From Tenacibaculum tangerinum (GTDB lineage Bacteria; Bacteroidota; Bacteroidia; Flavobacteriales; Flavobacteriaceae), in the NCBI RefSeq assembly GCF_029853675.1, contig NZ_CP122539.1, positions 3,243,001 to 3,307,000 of the forward strand: a DNA stretch of 64,000 nt. Direction: 5' to 3'. Made by a program: the position numbers and the translations under genes. The notes under the pieces were generated by a model, which worked only from the letters and a program-made list of their open reading frames with translations, was not told where the DNA came from and made no database searches. Every line of letters begins with the position of its first letter. The first letter of the stretch is position 1. Of this stretch, positions 1 through 8,403 are shown piece by piece.

Positions 1-28
1 AGATTCCTTCATGTTGTTCGGAATGACG
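1..28. repeat. Short dispersed intergenic repeat, copy 1 (trimmed form)
   Basis: The stretch begins AGATTCCTTCA and ends GTTCGGAATGACG. The same outer blocks recur at 885-935 with a longer, different centre, so this looks like a short member of one repeat family. It lies just downstream of trpC and may continue to the left of the window. Read on the minus strand it starts CGTCATTCCGAAC, the type of small intergenic repeat seen in many bacterial genomes; function unknown. Confidence 0.5.
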
Positions 29-34
29 CTTTTT

Positions 35-823
35 TTATCTAATTTGATCAATAAATTCTTGACAAGCCTGCCCTGGGTTTTCTGTTTTCATAAAGTTTTC
101 ACCTATTAAAAAACCATGAAAACCATGTTCTTTTAATCCTGTTATGATTCTTGGGTCAGAAATTCCGCTTTCAGAAACTTTTACAACAGTATCGGGTATT
201 TGATTTGCCAAGTTTATCGAGTGCTCTAAATCTACTTCAAACGTTTTTAAATTTCTATTGTTAATTCCTATGATTTTATTATCGACATCTCCAATTTTAT
301 CTAAATCTTCCTGTGTATGGATTTCATACAACACTTCTAAGCCTAAATCGGTGGCTAACTGTCCGTAATTTTTCAACTGTTCTGCTGTTAAACAAGTAGC
401 TATTAGCAGCACCACATCGGCGCCAATTGCTTTAGCTTCTACAATTTGAAATCCATCAACAATAAAGTCTTTTCTTAAAATAGGTTTTTGTTCGTTAATG
501 GCTCTTGCTTCCATCAAATCTGCCATTGTTCCTCCAAAAAATGAGGTATCGGTTAAAATTGATTGTGCCGCTACATTCGCATCTAAATATCCGTTGGTTA
601 CTTCGGTAACCGTTGCTTTGTCATTGATAATTCCTTTGGAAGGTGATTGACGTTTGAACTCTGCTATGATTCCTGTTGAATACGGTTCTAACAACGATTT
701 TTTTAAGGAAAATATTTCTCTTTTAAAATTCGGACTCTCCACTAATTTCTTAACTGGTACTTCTGCTTTTATTTTGGCTACTTCCTGCTTTTTAAAGGCT
801 ATTATTTTATCTAAAATAGTCAT
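35..823 (-). CDS. trpC: Indole-3-glycerol phosphate synthase
   Basis: Cytoplasmic TIM-barrel enzyme that converts 1-(2-carboxyphenylamino)-1-deoxyribulose 5-phosphate to indole-3-glycerol phosphate in tryptophan synthesis. The 262-residue length is normal for a monofunctional TrpC. The family signature IAEFKRQSPSKG spans about residues 53-64, with E55 and K57 at the usual substrate/catalytic positions; LRKDF with K118 and a later LYEIH block are also present. It is the last trp gene visible, after trpE, trpG and trpD on the same strand, so trpF, trpB and trpA probably lie beyond the left edge. The gap to trpD carries a dispersed repeat, but no clear promoter, so transcription from the trpE attenuator is likely. 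Assignment is secure. Confidence 0.96.
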   Translation of the reverse strand: MTILDKIIAFKKQEVAKIKAEVPVKKLVESPNFKREIFSLKKSLLEPYSTGIIAEFKRQSPSKGIINDKATVTEVTNGYLDANVAAQSILTDTSFFGGTMADLMEARAINEQKPILRKDFIVDGFQIVEAKAIGADVVLLIATCLTAEQLKNYGQLATDLGLEVLYEIHTQEDLDKIGDVDNKIIGINNRNLKTFEVDLEHSINLANQIPDTVVKVSESGISDPRIITGLKEHGFHGFLIGENFMKTENPGQACQEFIDQIR

Positions 824-884
824 CTTATATTTTTTTGCTATTACGAACTAAGTGAGGTAATCTAACTTATCTTCTTTTACTGAA

Positions 885-935
885 AGATTCCTTCACTACC
901 ACTTCGACTGCGCTCAGTGTCCGTTCGGAATGACG
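885..935. repeat. Short dispersed intergenic repeat, copy 2 (full form)
   Basis: It shares the AGATTCCTTCA start and GTTCGGAATGACG end of the copy at 1-28 but has a 27-bp centre containing CTTCGACTGCGCTCAG. It fills the trpC-trpD gap. On the minus strand (the trp mRNA) its CGTCATT.CGA...AATCTTTC outline also resembles the element at 1943-2020. Confidence 0.55.
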
Positions 936-943
936 GTTTTATT

Positions 944-1939
944 TTAATATACTAATTTTTCTAACGATGTTTTCGCTTTCAATCCTAAGAGGGAATCTTT
1001 TGCTTCTTCAAAAGCGATTTCAAAACTCTTGTTTTTGTCGAACGTTTTTAGGGCAAATGCCGCATTGGTTAATACTACATTGTTTTGGGCTGCTGTTCCC
1101 TTTCCGTTGATGATGTTCACAAATATATCCGCCGCTTCTTCAACATTATTTCCTCCGAAAATAGCGGATGGAGAAATTTGTTGTTGTCCTAAATCAGCTG
1201 GAGAAATTTGTTGTTCTGCCTGTTGGGTAAACAATTTAAAATCTCCTGTTAATGAGATTTCATCGTATCCGTCTAGTGCATGCACCACTCCATAGTTTAC
1301 ATTTGATTGCTGAAGCATATAATTGTACACCCTGGCAACCTCTAAATTAAATACGCCTACCAATTGGTTTTGTGGTTGACTTGGATTTACTAACGGACCT
1401 AACATATTAAAAAATGTTTTCACGCCTAATTCTTTTCTAATAGGGGCTACAACTTTCATCGCTGGATGAAATAACGGTGCATGTAAAAAACAAATGTTTG
1501 CTTCCTCTAACTGATGCTTTAAGGTTGATTCATTATTTGTAAACTTGTAGCCTAAAAACTCTAACATATTTGATGACCCCGAAGCAGAAGACACTCCGTA
1601 ATTACCATGCTTTGCAACCTTATGCCCTGTTCCTGCTACAATAAATGATGTTAAGGTTGATATATTGAAAGTATTTTTTCCATCACCTCCAGTGCCACAT
1701 AAGTCAATGGTATTAAAGTCTGATAAATCTACTTTTATGGCCAATTCTAATAAGGCTTCTCTAAATCCTGATAATTCATCTACCGAAACCGGACGCATTA
1801 AAAACACCGTAATAAAGGCAGCTATTTGTGAAGTATTGTATTTTTCTTGGGCAATATTTATCAATACTTCTTTCGATTGTTCTTTCGTCAATCTTTTTTG
1901 TTCAAAGAGGGTGTTTAGTATTTTTTTCATGTTGTTCAT
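944..1939 (-). CDS. trpD: Anthranilate phosphoribosyltransferase
   Basis: Transfers the phosphoribosyl group of PRPP to anthranilate, the second step of tryptophan synthesis. At 331 residues it has the normal size of a stand-alone TrpD, not fused to TrpG. The PRPP-binding motif CGTGGDGKNTFNIST is seen at about residues 81-95, and the KHGNYGVSSASGSSNMLE block (about 110-127) matches the anthranilate/PRPP region of the family. Start could be the ATG at 1939 or the fourth codon, an ATG at 1930; the protein core is unaffected. It lies between trpG and trpC in the usual flavobacterial E-G-D-C order, separated from trpG by a repeat element rather than by overlap. Confident call. Confidence 0.96.
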   Translation of the reverse strand: MNNMKKILNTLFEQKRLTKEQSKEVLINIAQEKYNTSQIAAFITVFLMRPVSVDELSGFREALLELAIKVDLSDFNTIDLCGTGGDGKNTFNISTLTSFIVAGTGHKVAKHGNYGVSSASGSSNMLEFLGYKFTNNESTLKHQLEEANICFLHAPLFHPAMKVVAPIRKELGVKTFFNMLGPLVNPSQPQNQLVGVFNLEVARVYNYMLQQSNVNYGVVHALDGYDEISLTGDFKLFTQQAEQQISPADLGQQQISPSAIFGGNNVEEAADIFVNIINGKGTAAQNNVVLTNAAFALKTFDKNKSFEIAFEEAKDSLLGLKAKTSLEKLVY

Positions 1940-1942
1940 TTA

Positions 1943-2020
1943 GTCATTGCGATTCCGAGATTCCGGAAGAAGCAATGTTTAAGTTGGAAAGATTACTTCG
2001 TCATCCTTCCTCGTAATGAC
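1943..2020. repeat. Dispersed element with GTCATTGCGA/TCGTAATGAC inverted ends
   Basis: The 78-bp element is bounded by GTCATTGCGA (1943-1952) and TCGTAATGAC (2011-2020), inverted arms that match at nine of ten positions. It occupies almost the whole trpG-trpD gap. On the trp mRNA strand it begins GTCATTACGAGG and contains GAAGTAATCTTTCC, an outline shared with the repeats at 1-28 and 885-935. Such elements are known as widespread intergenic repeats in bacteria; no coding role is seen. Confidence 0.6.
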
Positions 2021-2021
2021 G

Positions 2022-2600
2022 TTAGTTATTTACACTTTCTATAAAGTTCTGAATCATTTTTTTTCCTTCTGGAGTTAAAATACTTTCTGGGTGGAATTGT
2101 ACTGCTTCGATAGCAAATTCTTTATGGCGTAATGCCATAATACTTCCGTCTTCATCGATGGCTGTTACTTCTAATTCCTCTGGAAAATTGTTGTGAGAAG
2201 CAATCCATGAATGGTAACGTGCAGCTTCAAAGGTTTCTGGAATGCCTTTAAAAGTAACGGTATCATTTTTAGTAACAGTCATTTCGGTAGCTACTCCGTG
2301 AAATACATCGTTCAGGTTCTCTAACTCACCTCCAAAAACTTCGGTGATGGCTTGCAACCCTAAGCAAACACCAAAAATCGGAATTTTCCCTGCATAGTTT
2401 TTAATCGTTTCTTTTAAAATACCTGCTTCCTCAGGAATTCCTGGTCCTGGAGACAGAATAATAGCATCGTAGTTTTTTATTTCTTCTACAGCAATCTCGT
2501 CGTTACGATACACATCGGGTAACTTTCCCGTAATATCTTCTACATAATGTACCAAATTGTAGGTAAACGAATCGTAATTATCTAATACTAATATGTTCAT
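2022..2600 (-). CDS. trpG: Anthranilate synthase component II (glutamine amidotransferase)
   Basis: Class I glutamine amidotransferase subunit that supplies ammonia to TrpE for making anthranilate from chorismate. The 192 residues cover one GATase domain: N-terminal LDNYDSFTYNLV, the oxyanion-loop SPGPG (about 50-54), nucleophile Cys79 in GVCLG, and the His/Glu pair in QFHPES near residue 170. All catalytic residues are present. Some bacteria use one such subunit for both anthranilate and p-aminobenzoate synthesis; the position directly after trpE argues for trpG. The 56-bp gap to trpE contains a short GCTAACA direct repeat. High confidence. Confidence 0.95.
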   Translation of the reverse strand: MNILVLDNYDSFTYNLVHYVEDITGKLPDVYRNDEIAVEEIKNYDAIILSPGPGIPEEAGILKETIKNYAGKIPIFGVCLGLQAITEVFGGELENLNDVFHGVATEMTVTKNDTVTFKGIPETFEAARYHSWIASHNNFPEELEVTAIDEDGSIMALRHKEFAIEAVQFHPESILTPEGKKMIQNFIESVNN

Positions 2601-2635
2601 TTTTTAAGCTTTTGGCTCTTGACTATTAGCAAAAG

Positions 2636-2654
2636 GCTAACAGCTAACAGCTAA
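2636..2654. repeat. Short direct repeat of GCTAACA
   Basis: About 2.7 copies of the 7-bp unit GCTAACA lie in the trpG-trpE gap. No function is apparent; it is another sign that gaps in this operon gather small repeats. Confidence 0.45.
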
Positions 2655-2656
2655 TT

Positions 2657-4048
2657 TTATATTTCTTCTGCCAACACCAATGCTTTTTTGAGTGCTGCTA
2701 ATTTATTATTTACTTCTTGTAACTCGTTTTCTTCCTTTGAATTGATTACTATTCCCGCCCCTGCTTGATAAAACAAGGTATTATTTTTACTCACAAAAGA
2801 ACGAATGGCAATAGCTTGATTTACGTTTCCGTTCAAACCAATAAACCCAACACATCCGCCATAAAATCCGCGAGTTTGATTTTCGTATCTATCTATTAAC
2901 TCCATCGCTTTGTATTTTGGTGCTCCACTTAAGGTACCCGCAGGAAACGTATCTCCTACAATTTCTATCGGGTTTCCGGTAATTTTTCCTGTTACGGTTG
3001 ATACCAAATGAATTACATGGCTAAAATACTGTACTTCTTTATAGGTTTCAACGGTTACATTAGTGGCGTGTTTACTCAAATCGTTTCGGGCTAAATCCAC
3101 CAACATTACATGCTCTGCGTTTTCTTTCGGGTCGTTTGCTAATTCTTTCGCCAAGGCTCTGTCTTTTTCATCATCACCTGTTCTTCTAAAAGTTCCTGCA
3201 ATGGGATTGATGATTGCCTGACCTTCCTCTATTTTAATTTGTGCTTCTGGCGAAGAACCCATCAATTTAAAACTTCCATAATCAAAATAAAAAAGATAAG
3301 GTGAAGGATTTATAGAACGTAAGGCTCGGTATACATTAAATTCGTCTCCTTTAAATTGTTGTTGAAATTGACGCGATAATACCAACTGAAAAACATCTCC
3401 TCTTTTACAATGCTCTTTTGCTTTGGTAACATTTTTCTTAAACTCTTCATCTGTAATATTAGAAGTTTCTTCTCCTTGAAATGTAAAATCGTATTTGGCA
3501 AACGATTGAGAGTTTACCAAATTTTCAATTTCCGACAATCGAGACGCTTCTCCTTCTGGTATATTTTCTATCAAAATCATTTCATTTTTAAAATGATTGA
3601 TTGCTACAATAAAACGGTAAAAGCTATACTGTAGTAACGGGATTGCTGAGGGTGCTATATCTGATTGTAATTGAATGGTTTCAAAATACTGAACGGCATC
3701 AAAAGTCGTATACCCATACAGTCCGTTAAATGATTTTATTTCCGCTGAACAGTCTACCGAAATGAGGTCACTATACGCATCAAATTTCTCGTAAAAGTTT
3801 CTTTGAATAGGCGTTCTCATTAATTCCTTTTTTTGATAAGACACAAACAATTCATCATCTTCTGCTTTGATGGTCATCAACGGTTCTATACACAAAAACG
3901 AATAGCTATTTTCTTTACTATGATAATCTGAACTTTCTAGCAGTAAACTGTTCGCATACGTATCTCTTGTTCTTAAATACAAGCTAACAGGCGTTATCGT
4001 ATCTGCCAATTGTTTTTTTGCTATGGTTTTGAAGGTTATTTTTTTCAT
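2657..4048 (-). CDS. trpE: Anthranilate synthase component I
   Basis: Chorismate-utilising subunit that, with TrpG, makes anthranilate. From the ATG at 4048 the protein has 463 residues, normal for TrpE. An N-terminal LLLES motif fits the known tryptophan feedback site of the family; the C-terminal chorismate-binding half has SPYLFYFD, GSSPEAQ, NPIAGT, the PAGTLSGAPKYKAMELI block and GGCVGFIG. A longer reading frame opens with TTG at 4069, but that codon sits in the U-tract of the attenuator hairpin, so the ATG at 4048 (MKKITFKT) is preferred. Expression is probably controlled by the leader peptide and terminator immediately upstream. Confidence 0.96.
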   Translation of the reverse strand: MKKITFKTIAKKQLADTITPVSLYLRTRDTYANSLLLESSDYHSKENSYSFLCIEPLMTIKAEDDELFVSYQKKELMRTPIQRNFYEKFDAYSDLISVDCSAEIKSFNGLYGYTTFDAVQYFETIQLQSDIAPSAIPLLQYSFYRFIVAINHFKNEMILIENIPEGEASRLSEIENLVNSQSFAKYDFTFQGEETSNITDEEFKKNVTKAKEHCKRGDVFQLVLSRQFQQQFKGDEFNVYRALRSINPSPYLFYFDYGSFKLMGSSPEAQIKIEEGQAIINPIAGTFRRTGDDEKDRALAKELANDPKENAEHVMLVDLARNDLSKHATNVTVETYKEVQYFSHVIHLVSTVTGKITGNPIEIVGDTFPAGTLSGAPKYKAMELIDRYENQTRGFYGGCVGFIGLNGNVNQAIAIRSFVSKNNTLFYQAGAGIVINSKEENELQEVNNKLAALKKALVLAEEI

Positions 4049-4059
4049 TTCTTTACTAT

Positions 4060-4097
4060 GTAAAAACAAAAAAGACTTATCATGAGATAAGCCTTTT
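4060..4097 (-). terminator. trp attenuator hairpin
   Basis: On the minus strand a 12-bp stem (arms 4086-4097 and 4070-4081, one G-U pair, four-base loop TCAT) is followed directly by a U-rich run, the form of an intrinsic terminator. It lies between the Trp-rich leader peptide and the trpE ATG, so its likely role is attenuation. A five-base match (GTGGT within the Trp codons at 4153-4157, ACCAC at 4121-4125) could form a competing upstream hairpin; a convincing antiterminator was not identified by eye. Confidence 0.85.
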
Positions 4098-4129
4098 CGT
4101 TGTATTATAAATATAACAGCGTGGTCTCA

Positions 4130-4183
4130 CTAACGTACGTTATGAGTTTTCCACCACCAGTTATTTACTAATTGTTTCATCAT
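4130..4183 (-). CDS. trpL: trp operon leader peptide
   Basis: A 17-codon reading frame, MMKQLVNNWWWKTHNVR, precedes the attenuator. Three Trp codons in a row (4151-4159) in so short a peptide, followed by a stop and then a terminator hairpin before trpE, are the hallmarks of ribosome-mediated attenuation: scarcity of Trp-tRNA stalls the ribosome and favours read-through into trpE. It is too short for ordinary gene finders. The predicted promoter -7 box ends only about seven bases before the first ATG, so the leader mRNA probably has almost no 5' untranslated region. Function is inferred from sequence and position, with high confidence. Confidence 0.9.
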   Translation of the reverse strand: MMKQLVNNWWWKTHNVR

Positions 4184-4190
4184 TATGCTA

Positions 4191-4221
4191 CAAATGTATA
4201 AAGTGATTTTGATTTTACAAA
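4191..4221 (-). promoter_or_regulatory. Promoter of the trp operon
   Basis: On the minus strand the -33 element TTTG (4218-4221) and -7 element TACATTTG (4191-4198) are separated by exactly 19 bp, an exact match to the Bacteroidota consensus TTTG-N19-TAnnTTTG. Transcription should start a few bases before the leader-peptide ATG at 4183. Confidence 0.85.
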
Positions 4222-4431
4222 CTTTTCTTTCAAATTATTTATACTAACTAAAAAATAGTAAGTCTCTTTGAGTGAATACACGAAAACAAGTTTCAATTTA
4301 ATATAAAAATTAAATTTAGAATTACAATTTATAATCATATTAATATTTTACCTTACAATTAAAAAACATTCCCTTGTTATTTGTACCAGAAATAAACCAA
4401 AAAGAATAAAATTTATAAAAAGTATAGTATT

Positions 4432-6093
4432 ATGTGTGGAATTGTATGTGCGTTTGATTTAAAACAACCTTCAGATAAACTGAGACCTCAAATCTTAGAA
4501 ATGGCTAAAAAAATTCGCCATAGAGGTCCGGATTGGAGTGGCATTTATAGTGATGATAAAGCAATTATGGCGCATGAGCGATTAGCAATTGTTGACCCTG
4601 CTTCAGGACAACAACCTTTGTTTAGCCATGACCGTAGATTTGTGCTTGCTGCCAATGGTGAGATATACAACCACAATGAAATTCGAAAACAACTCAAAGA
4701 ACAACACACGTTCTTAACCAAATCTGATTGTGAAGTTATTTTAGCTTTGTATAAAGAAAAAGGGGTGGACTTTTTAGATGATTTAAACGGAATATTTGGT
4801 TTTGCTGTATACGACTCTCTTACTGATGAGTATTTGGTGGCTCGTGACCACATGGGAATTATTCCATTGTATATGGGATGGGACAAACACGGCACTTTCT
4901 ATGTAGCTTCTGAATTAAAAGCTCTTGAAGGTTTTTGTAACAAAATTGAAATTTTTCCTCCAGGCCATTACTACACTCGTGAAAATGGTTTGCAAAAATG
5001 GTATGCTCGCGACTGGATGGAGTATGAAGCTGTAAAAGACAACCAAACTTCTATAGATGAAATTCGTGATGCTTTAGAGGCTGCTGTGCATCGTCAATTA
5101 ATGAGTGATGTGCCTTATGGCGTGTTGTTATCTGGCGGACTAGATTCGTCTATTACCTCTGCTATTGCCAAAAAATATGCTGCGAAACGTATAGAATCTG
5201 ATGATAAAGATGCTGCTTGGTATCCGCAATTGCATTCGTTCTCCATAGGTTTAGAAGGCTCTCCTGATTTAATCGCTGCTAAAAAAGTTTCTGAATATAT
5301 TGATACGATACATCATGAGATTACCTTTACTATTCAAGAAGGTTTGGATGCCATAAAAGATGTAATTTACAACCTTGAAACCTATGATATTACCACGGTT
5401 CGTGCCTCTACACCTATGTATTTAATGGCGCGCGTAATTAAATCGATGGGAATAAAAATGGTGCTATCGGGTGAAGGGGCTGATGAAATTTTTGGCGGAT
5501 ATTTGTACTTCCACAAAGCCCCGAATGCAGAGGAATTTCACAAAGAAACTGTTAGAAAATTAGATAAGCTATATCAATACGATTGCTTGCGCGCTAATAA
5601 AAGTTTAATGGCTTGGGGAATTGAAGGTCGCGTTCCTTTCTTAGATAAAGAATTTATGGATGTTGCCATGCGCATTAACCCTAAAGATAAAATGATTAAC
5701 GGAGAGCGTATGGAAAAATGGGTACTGCGAAAAGCTTTTGAAAGTTATTTGCCTAAAGAAGTGGCTTGGAGACAAAAAGAACAGTTTTCGGATGGTGTTG
5801 GTTACAACTGGATTGACACCTTGAAAGAAGTTGTAGAAGCTGCGGTTACTGATGAAATGATGGAAAATGCTTCGCACCGTTTCCCAGTACAAACACCGAG
5901 AGCCAAAGAAGAATATTATTATCGCTCAATATTTGAAGAACATTTTCCGAGTGAAACGGCTGCTTTAACAGTTCCGTCGGTGCCTTCAATTGCGTGTAGC
6001 ACTCCTACAGCATTGGCATGGGACGAAAGTTTTCAAAACCAAAACGAACCATCGGGTAGAGCTATTAAAGCTGTACACGAAGATGCTTACTAG
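4432..6093 (+). CDS. asnB: Asparagine synthase B, glutamine-hydrolysing
   Basis: Makes asparagine from aspartate, ATP and glutamine in the cytoplasm. The 553-residue protein starts MCGIVCAFD, so Cys2 is exposed as the N-terminal nucleophile of a class II glutaminase domain once Met is removed; RHRGPDWSG, NGEIYNH and later motifs of that domain follow. The synthetase half shows the PP-loop motif SGGLDSS (about residue 236), then LSGEGADEIFGGY and EGRVPFLDKEF, all typical of AsnB. It is a lone gene, divergent from trp, and ends at a bidirectional terminator. No clean TAnnTTTG promoter is visible in the 250-bp upstream space. Confident identification. Confidence 0.96.
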   Translation: MCGIVCAFDLKQPSDKLRPQILEMAKKIRHRGPDWSGIYSDDKAIMAHERLAIVDPASGQQPLFSHDRRFVLAANGEIYNHNEIRKQLKEQHTFLTKSDCEVILALYKEKGVDFLDDLNGIFGFAVYDSLTDEYLVARDHMGIIPLYMGWDKHGTFYVASELKALEGFCNKIEIFPPGHYYTRENGLQKWYARDWMEYEAVKDNQTSIDEIRDALEAAVHRQLMSDVPYGVLLSGGLDSSITSAIAKKYAAKRIESDDKDAAWYPQLHSFSIGLEGSPDLIAAKKVSEYIDTIHHEITFTIQEGLDAIKDVIYNLETYDITTVRASTPMYLMARVIKSMGIKMVLSGEGADEIFGGYLYFHKAPNAEEFHKETVRKLDKLYQYDCLRANKSLMAWGIEGRVPFLDKEFMDVAMRINPKDKMINGERMEKWVLRKAFESYLPKEVAWRQKEQFSDGVGYNWIDTLKEVVEAAVTDEMMENASHRFPVQTPRAKEEYYYRSIFEEHFPSETAALTVPSVPSIACSTPTALAWDESFQNQNEPSGRAIKAVHEDAY

Positions 6094-6124
6094 AAAAGTT
6101 ATATTCCATTTTAGTTTTAGTTGT

Positions 6125-6160
6125 AAAAAAACCGTCTAAATTTAATTTTAGACGGTTTTT
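6125..6160. terminator. Bidirectional intrinsic terminator between asnB and the metalloprotease gene
   Basis: ACCGTCTAAA (6131-6140) pairs with TTTAGACGGT (6147-6156), with an A-run before and a T-run after, so the hairpin works on both strands. It separates two convergent genes. Confidence 0.85.
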
Positions 6161-6179
6161 ATTTGTTATGAAAACTTCT

Positions 6180-7868
6180 TTATTTTTTCCAGCTATACAA
6201 TACCTGCGGAATTGCTGGTAATCCGTTTTTTTCAGCATCTGGCGTAGCCAATAATTCTATTGAAGTTACTTCCCCATCTGCTGCTTTTAAATTTACAGCT
6301 CCCGATTTAAAACTATTTGAATCGCTAGCTGCCAAGGCTTCGTCTAATGCTGTAGGAAGCATGTATATTTTTGTCACTCCTCCCTGTACAACTTTAACAC
6401 TCGTATCACAGCCTCCTTCAGGACAATAAATAGCATCTGCTTTAAGTCTGTCAGCCTCTACCGTCGGATCAAATAATTCTATCATATCACTTGTGTATGG
6501 GCCAATAGGCGGATAAACAATGGTTGCTTGTGGTGTGGTTGCACTAACTCCTACCATAACACTAATTACATTTACCTCTCGCTCTATCGGATACTTTACA
6601 CCATCATTCGCTACCACCTTGGTATAATCTCCTGTAGCATCATCCCAGCTAGCATAGCTACCCAAAGCATCGTTCCAGATTACAATGTGATTTTCAAGAT
6701 AGTTACGCATTTTATTGACAGAAAAGTCTGAAAAATGACGTAATAGAAACTGTGGTTCCTGATCTCCAGAACCTCCTCCCTGCATTGGGTCGGCTTTATA
6801 GGTTCCAGGAGTACCACCCACCGCATTTTCTTGTACTGTAGGAGGAATAAATGTCATTGAAGGCATATCAAAAGCCCAGGTAGGTCCTGCATGAGTTGAT
6901 TTGTAAATGTTTGGTGCAGGAATACCGTGCATATCTCCTTTGTAAGGATACGTTGCATTATCACCCCAATGTGGTAAAGAAAATGCATGTCCTATTTCAT
7001 GATGAAAAATTCCAAGTTTTTTACCATTTCCTACTCCAGCAAAGCCCCCTGCTTGACCGCCTGAATTAACACCATAAATGTTAATGTAAAATAAAGACAA
7101 CCTGTTTCTAAAACCAGCAGCTCGTCTCAACGCTGAATTCCACTTTGAAGCGGCAGCTTGCTCTCCATCAAAAGAGGCACCTGTGAGGTTTTGGTATTCT
7201 TCTTTCGAAGATACTCTCGCTGCTATTATTCCGTTGCCTCTTGGAGGAATGGTTAACTCTTTAAACACAATATTAGGGGTTCGCTGTATCTTCAAAGCTG
7301 CAGTTGGCCATTTAGAAACAATTTCTTTATCCCATCCATCTGGATAATCTCCTGGAGTAAGTGCAAAGAAATGTGTATCGAACATTTTTAAATTTATAAC
7401 GTTAGGAGCACCAATTTTCAAATTGTTAAGGACTACTGACTTCGTGCCAGCAACTACCTCAACAGTTAATCCGGGTTTTACCCATTCTTTAGGAATGACT
7501 CCAGTAAAACTATCTTCAAACTTGTGTTCTACCTTTCCAGGGCTTAATTCTATTGATGTAGGAAGGGTTGGTGGCCCTTCAAGAATAATAGTTTCTGTAC
7601 TACCATTTAAAGTTAAAACAGCCTTTACTTCTGGCGATGCTTCTCCTTTATCGGAAGTTACTTGCGCTTTTATTAAGGCATCACTTTCGCTTGTTAGCTT
7701 GAAAAGCTCATCACTTGGGTGCTGCACATGAGTCTGAGCAAAGAACACTTCAAACTCTAAATTAGATTCTTCATAAGGATTTTGGGGATCTTGATTAAGT
7801 TCATCTTTGCTACAACTAATAGCAAAAAATAGTACTACAAAAAGTAGCAGAGGGTATTTGATAATCAT
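6180..7868 (-). CDS. Putative zinc metalloprotease lipoprotein, M66-like
   Basis: The 562-residue protein has a lipoprotein signal (hydrophobic stretch ending FAIS, then Cys19), so it is likely anchored to a membrane and exported. An N-terminal part to about residue 150 looks beta-rich. The zinc site HEIGHAFSLPH (HExxH at 290-294, third ligand H300) is followed by WGDN and YPYKGDMHG, resembling the M66 (StcE/TagA-like) metalloproteases; the usual glycine between the second and third His is replaced here. No type IX sorting domain is evident at the C-terminus. Monocistronic, ending at a shared terminator. The metalloprotease call is firm; the M66 family and substrate are inference. Confidence 0.72.
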   Translation of the reverse strand: MIIKYPLLLFVVLFFAISCSKDELNQDPQNPYEESNLEFEVFFAQTHVQHPSDELFKLTSESDALIKAQVTSDKGEASPEVKAVLTLNGSTETIILEGPPTLPTSIELSPGKVEHKFEDSFTGVIPKEWVKPGLTVEVVAGTKSVVLNNLKIGAPNVINLKMFDTHFFALTPGDYPDGWDKEIVSKWPTAALKIQRTPNIVFKELTIPPRGNGIIAARVSSKEEYQNLTGASFDGEQAAASKWNSALRRAAGFRNRLSLFYINIYGVNSGGQAGGFAGVGNGKKLGIFHHEIGHAFSLPHWGDNATYPYKGDMHGIPAPNIYKSTHAGPTWAFDMPSMTFIPPTVQENAVGGTPGTYKADPMQGGGSGDQEPQFLLRHFSDFSVNKMRNYLENHIVIWNDALGSYASWDDATGDYTKVVANDGVKYPIEREVNVISVMVGVSATTPQATIVYPPIGPYTSDMIELFDPTVEADRLKADAIYCPEGGCDTSVKVVQGGVTKIYMLPTALDEALAASDSNSFKSGAVNLKAADGEVTSIELLATPDAEKNGLPAIPQVLYSWKK

Positions 7869-8403
7869 AGTTTTGTTTTTAATGATTTAATAATACATTT
7901 GTGTTAAAGGTTATAATTTAATGTGAATGCACACATTTTTTTCTATTATGAAAAACATGTTGAAATCTTTTCTTTTTTAAGAAAGAATGAAAATCAAAAC
8001 TTGACACGAAGTTTCTAGCAAAAACTGAAAAATTCCTTAAAGAAAAAGTGTCTTTTCATTTGATTTATTTTCTCTGGGTAAGTAAGAAAAGAAATAACTG
8101 CCGCAAAATAACGTACTATCAGTTACTATTATTTTATTCTATTCAAAATTAATATTGAACTGATATTTCATTAATATACCTTCAATCACGCAGGACTCTG
8201 CTGAACTATAAATTTACAATTATTTCTTAATACTTGTTAGTTTTTTAGTAAAAAACTCAGTATATCTAGTGTTTGTTTCTTTTAGTTGCACGATATACAA
8301 ATTAAAAAACACGAAATACTAACGAGTAATTTAGGAAGTAAGAAAGCTATTTGGCAGCATAGTTTTACGTCTTAGACTTGTTAAGAAGAGCCGTTTGTAA
8401 GGT
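7869..8403. other. Gene-free stretch upstream of the metalloprotease
   Basis: No open reading frame of note, RNA gene or strong hairpin was recognised in these 535 bases. The sequence is very A+T-rich. A lone TAATTTTG box on the minus strand (8144-8151) lacks a good -33 partner and is too uncertain to call a promoter. Confidence 0.5.
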
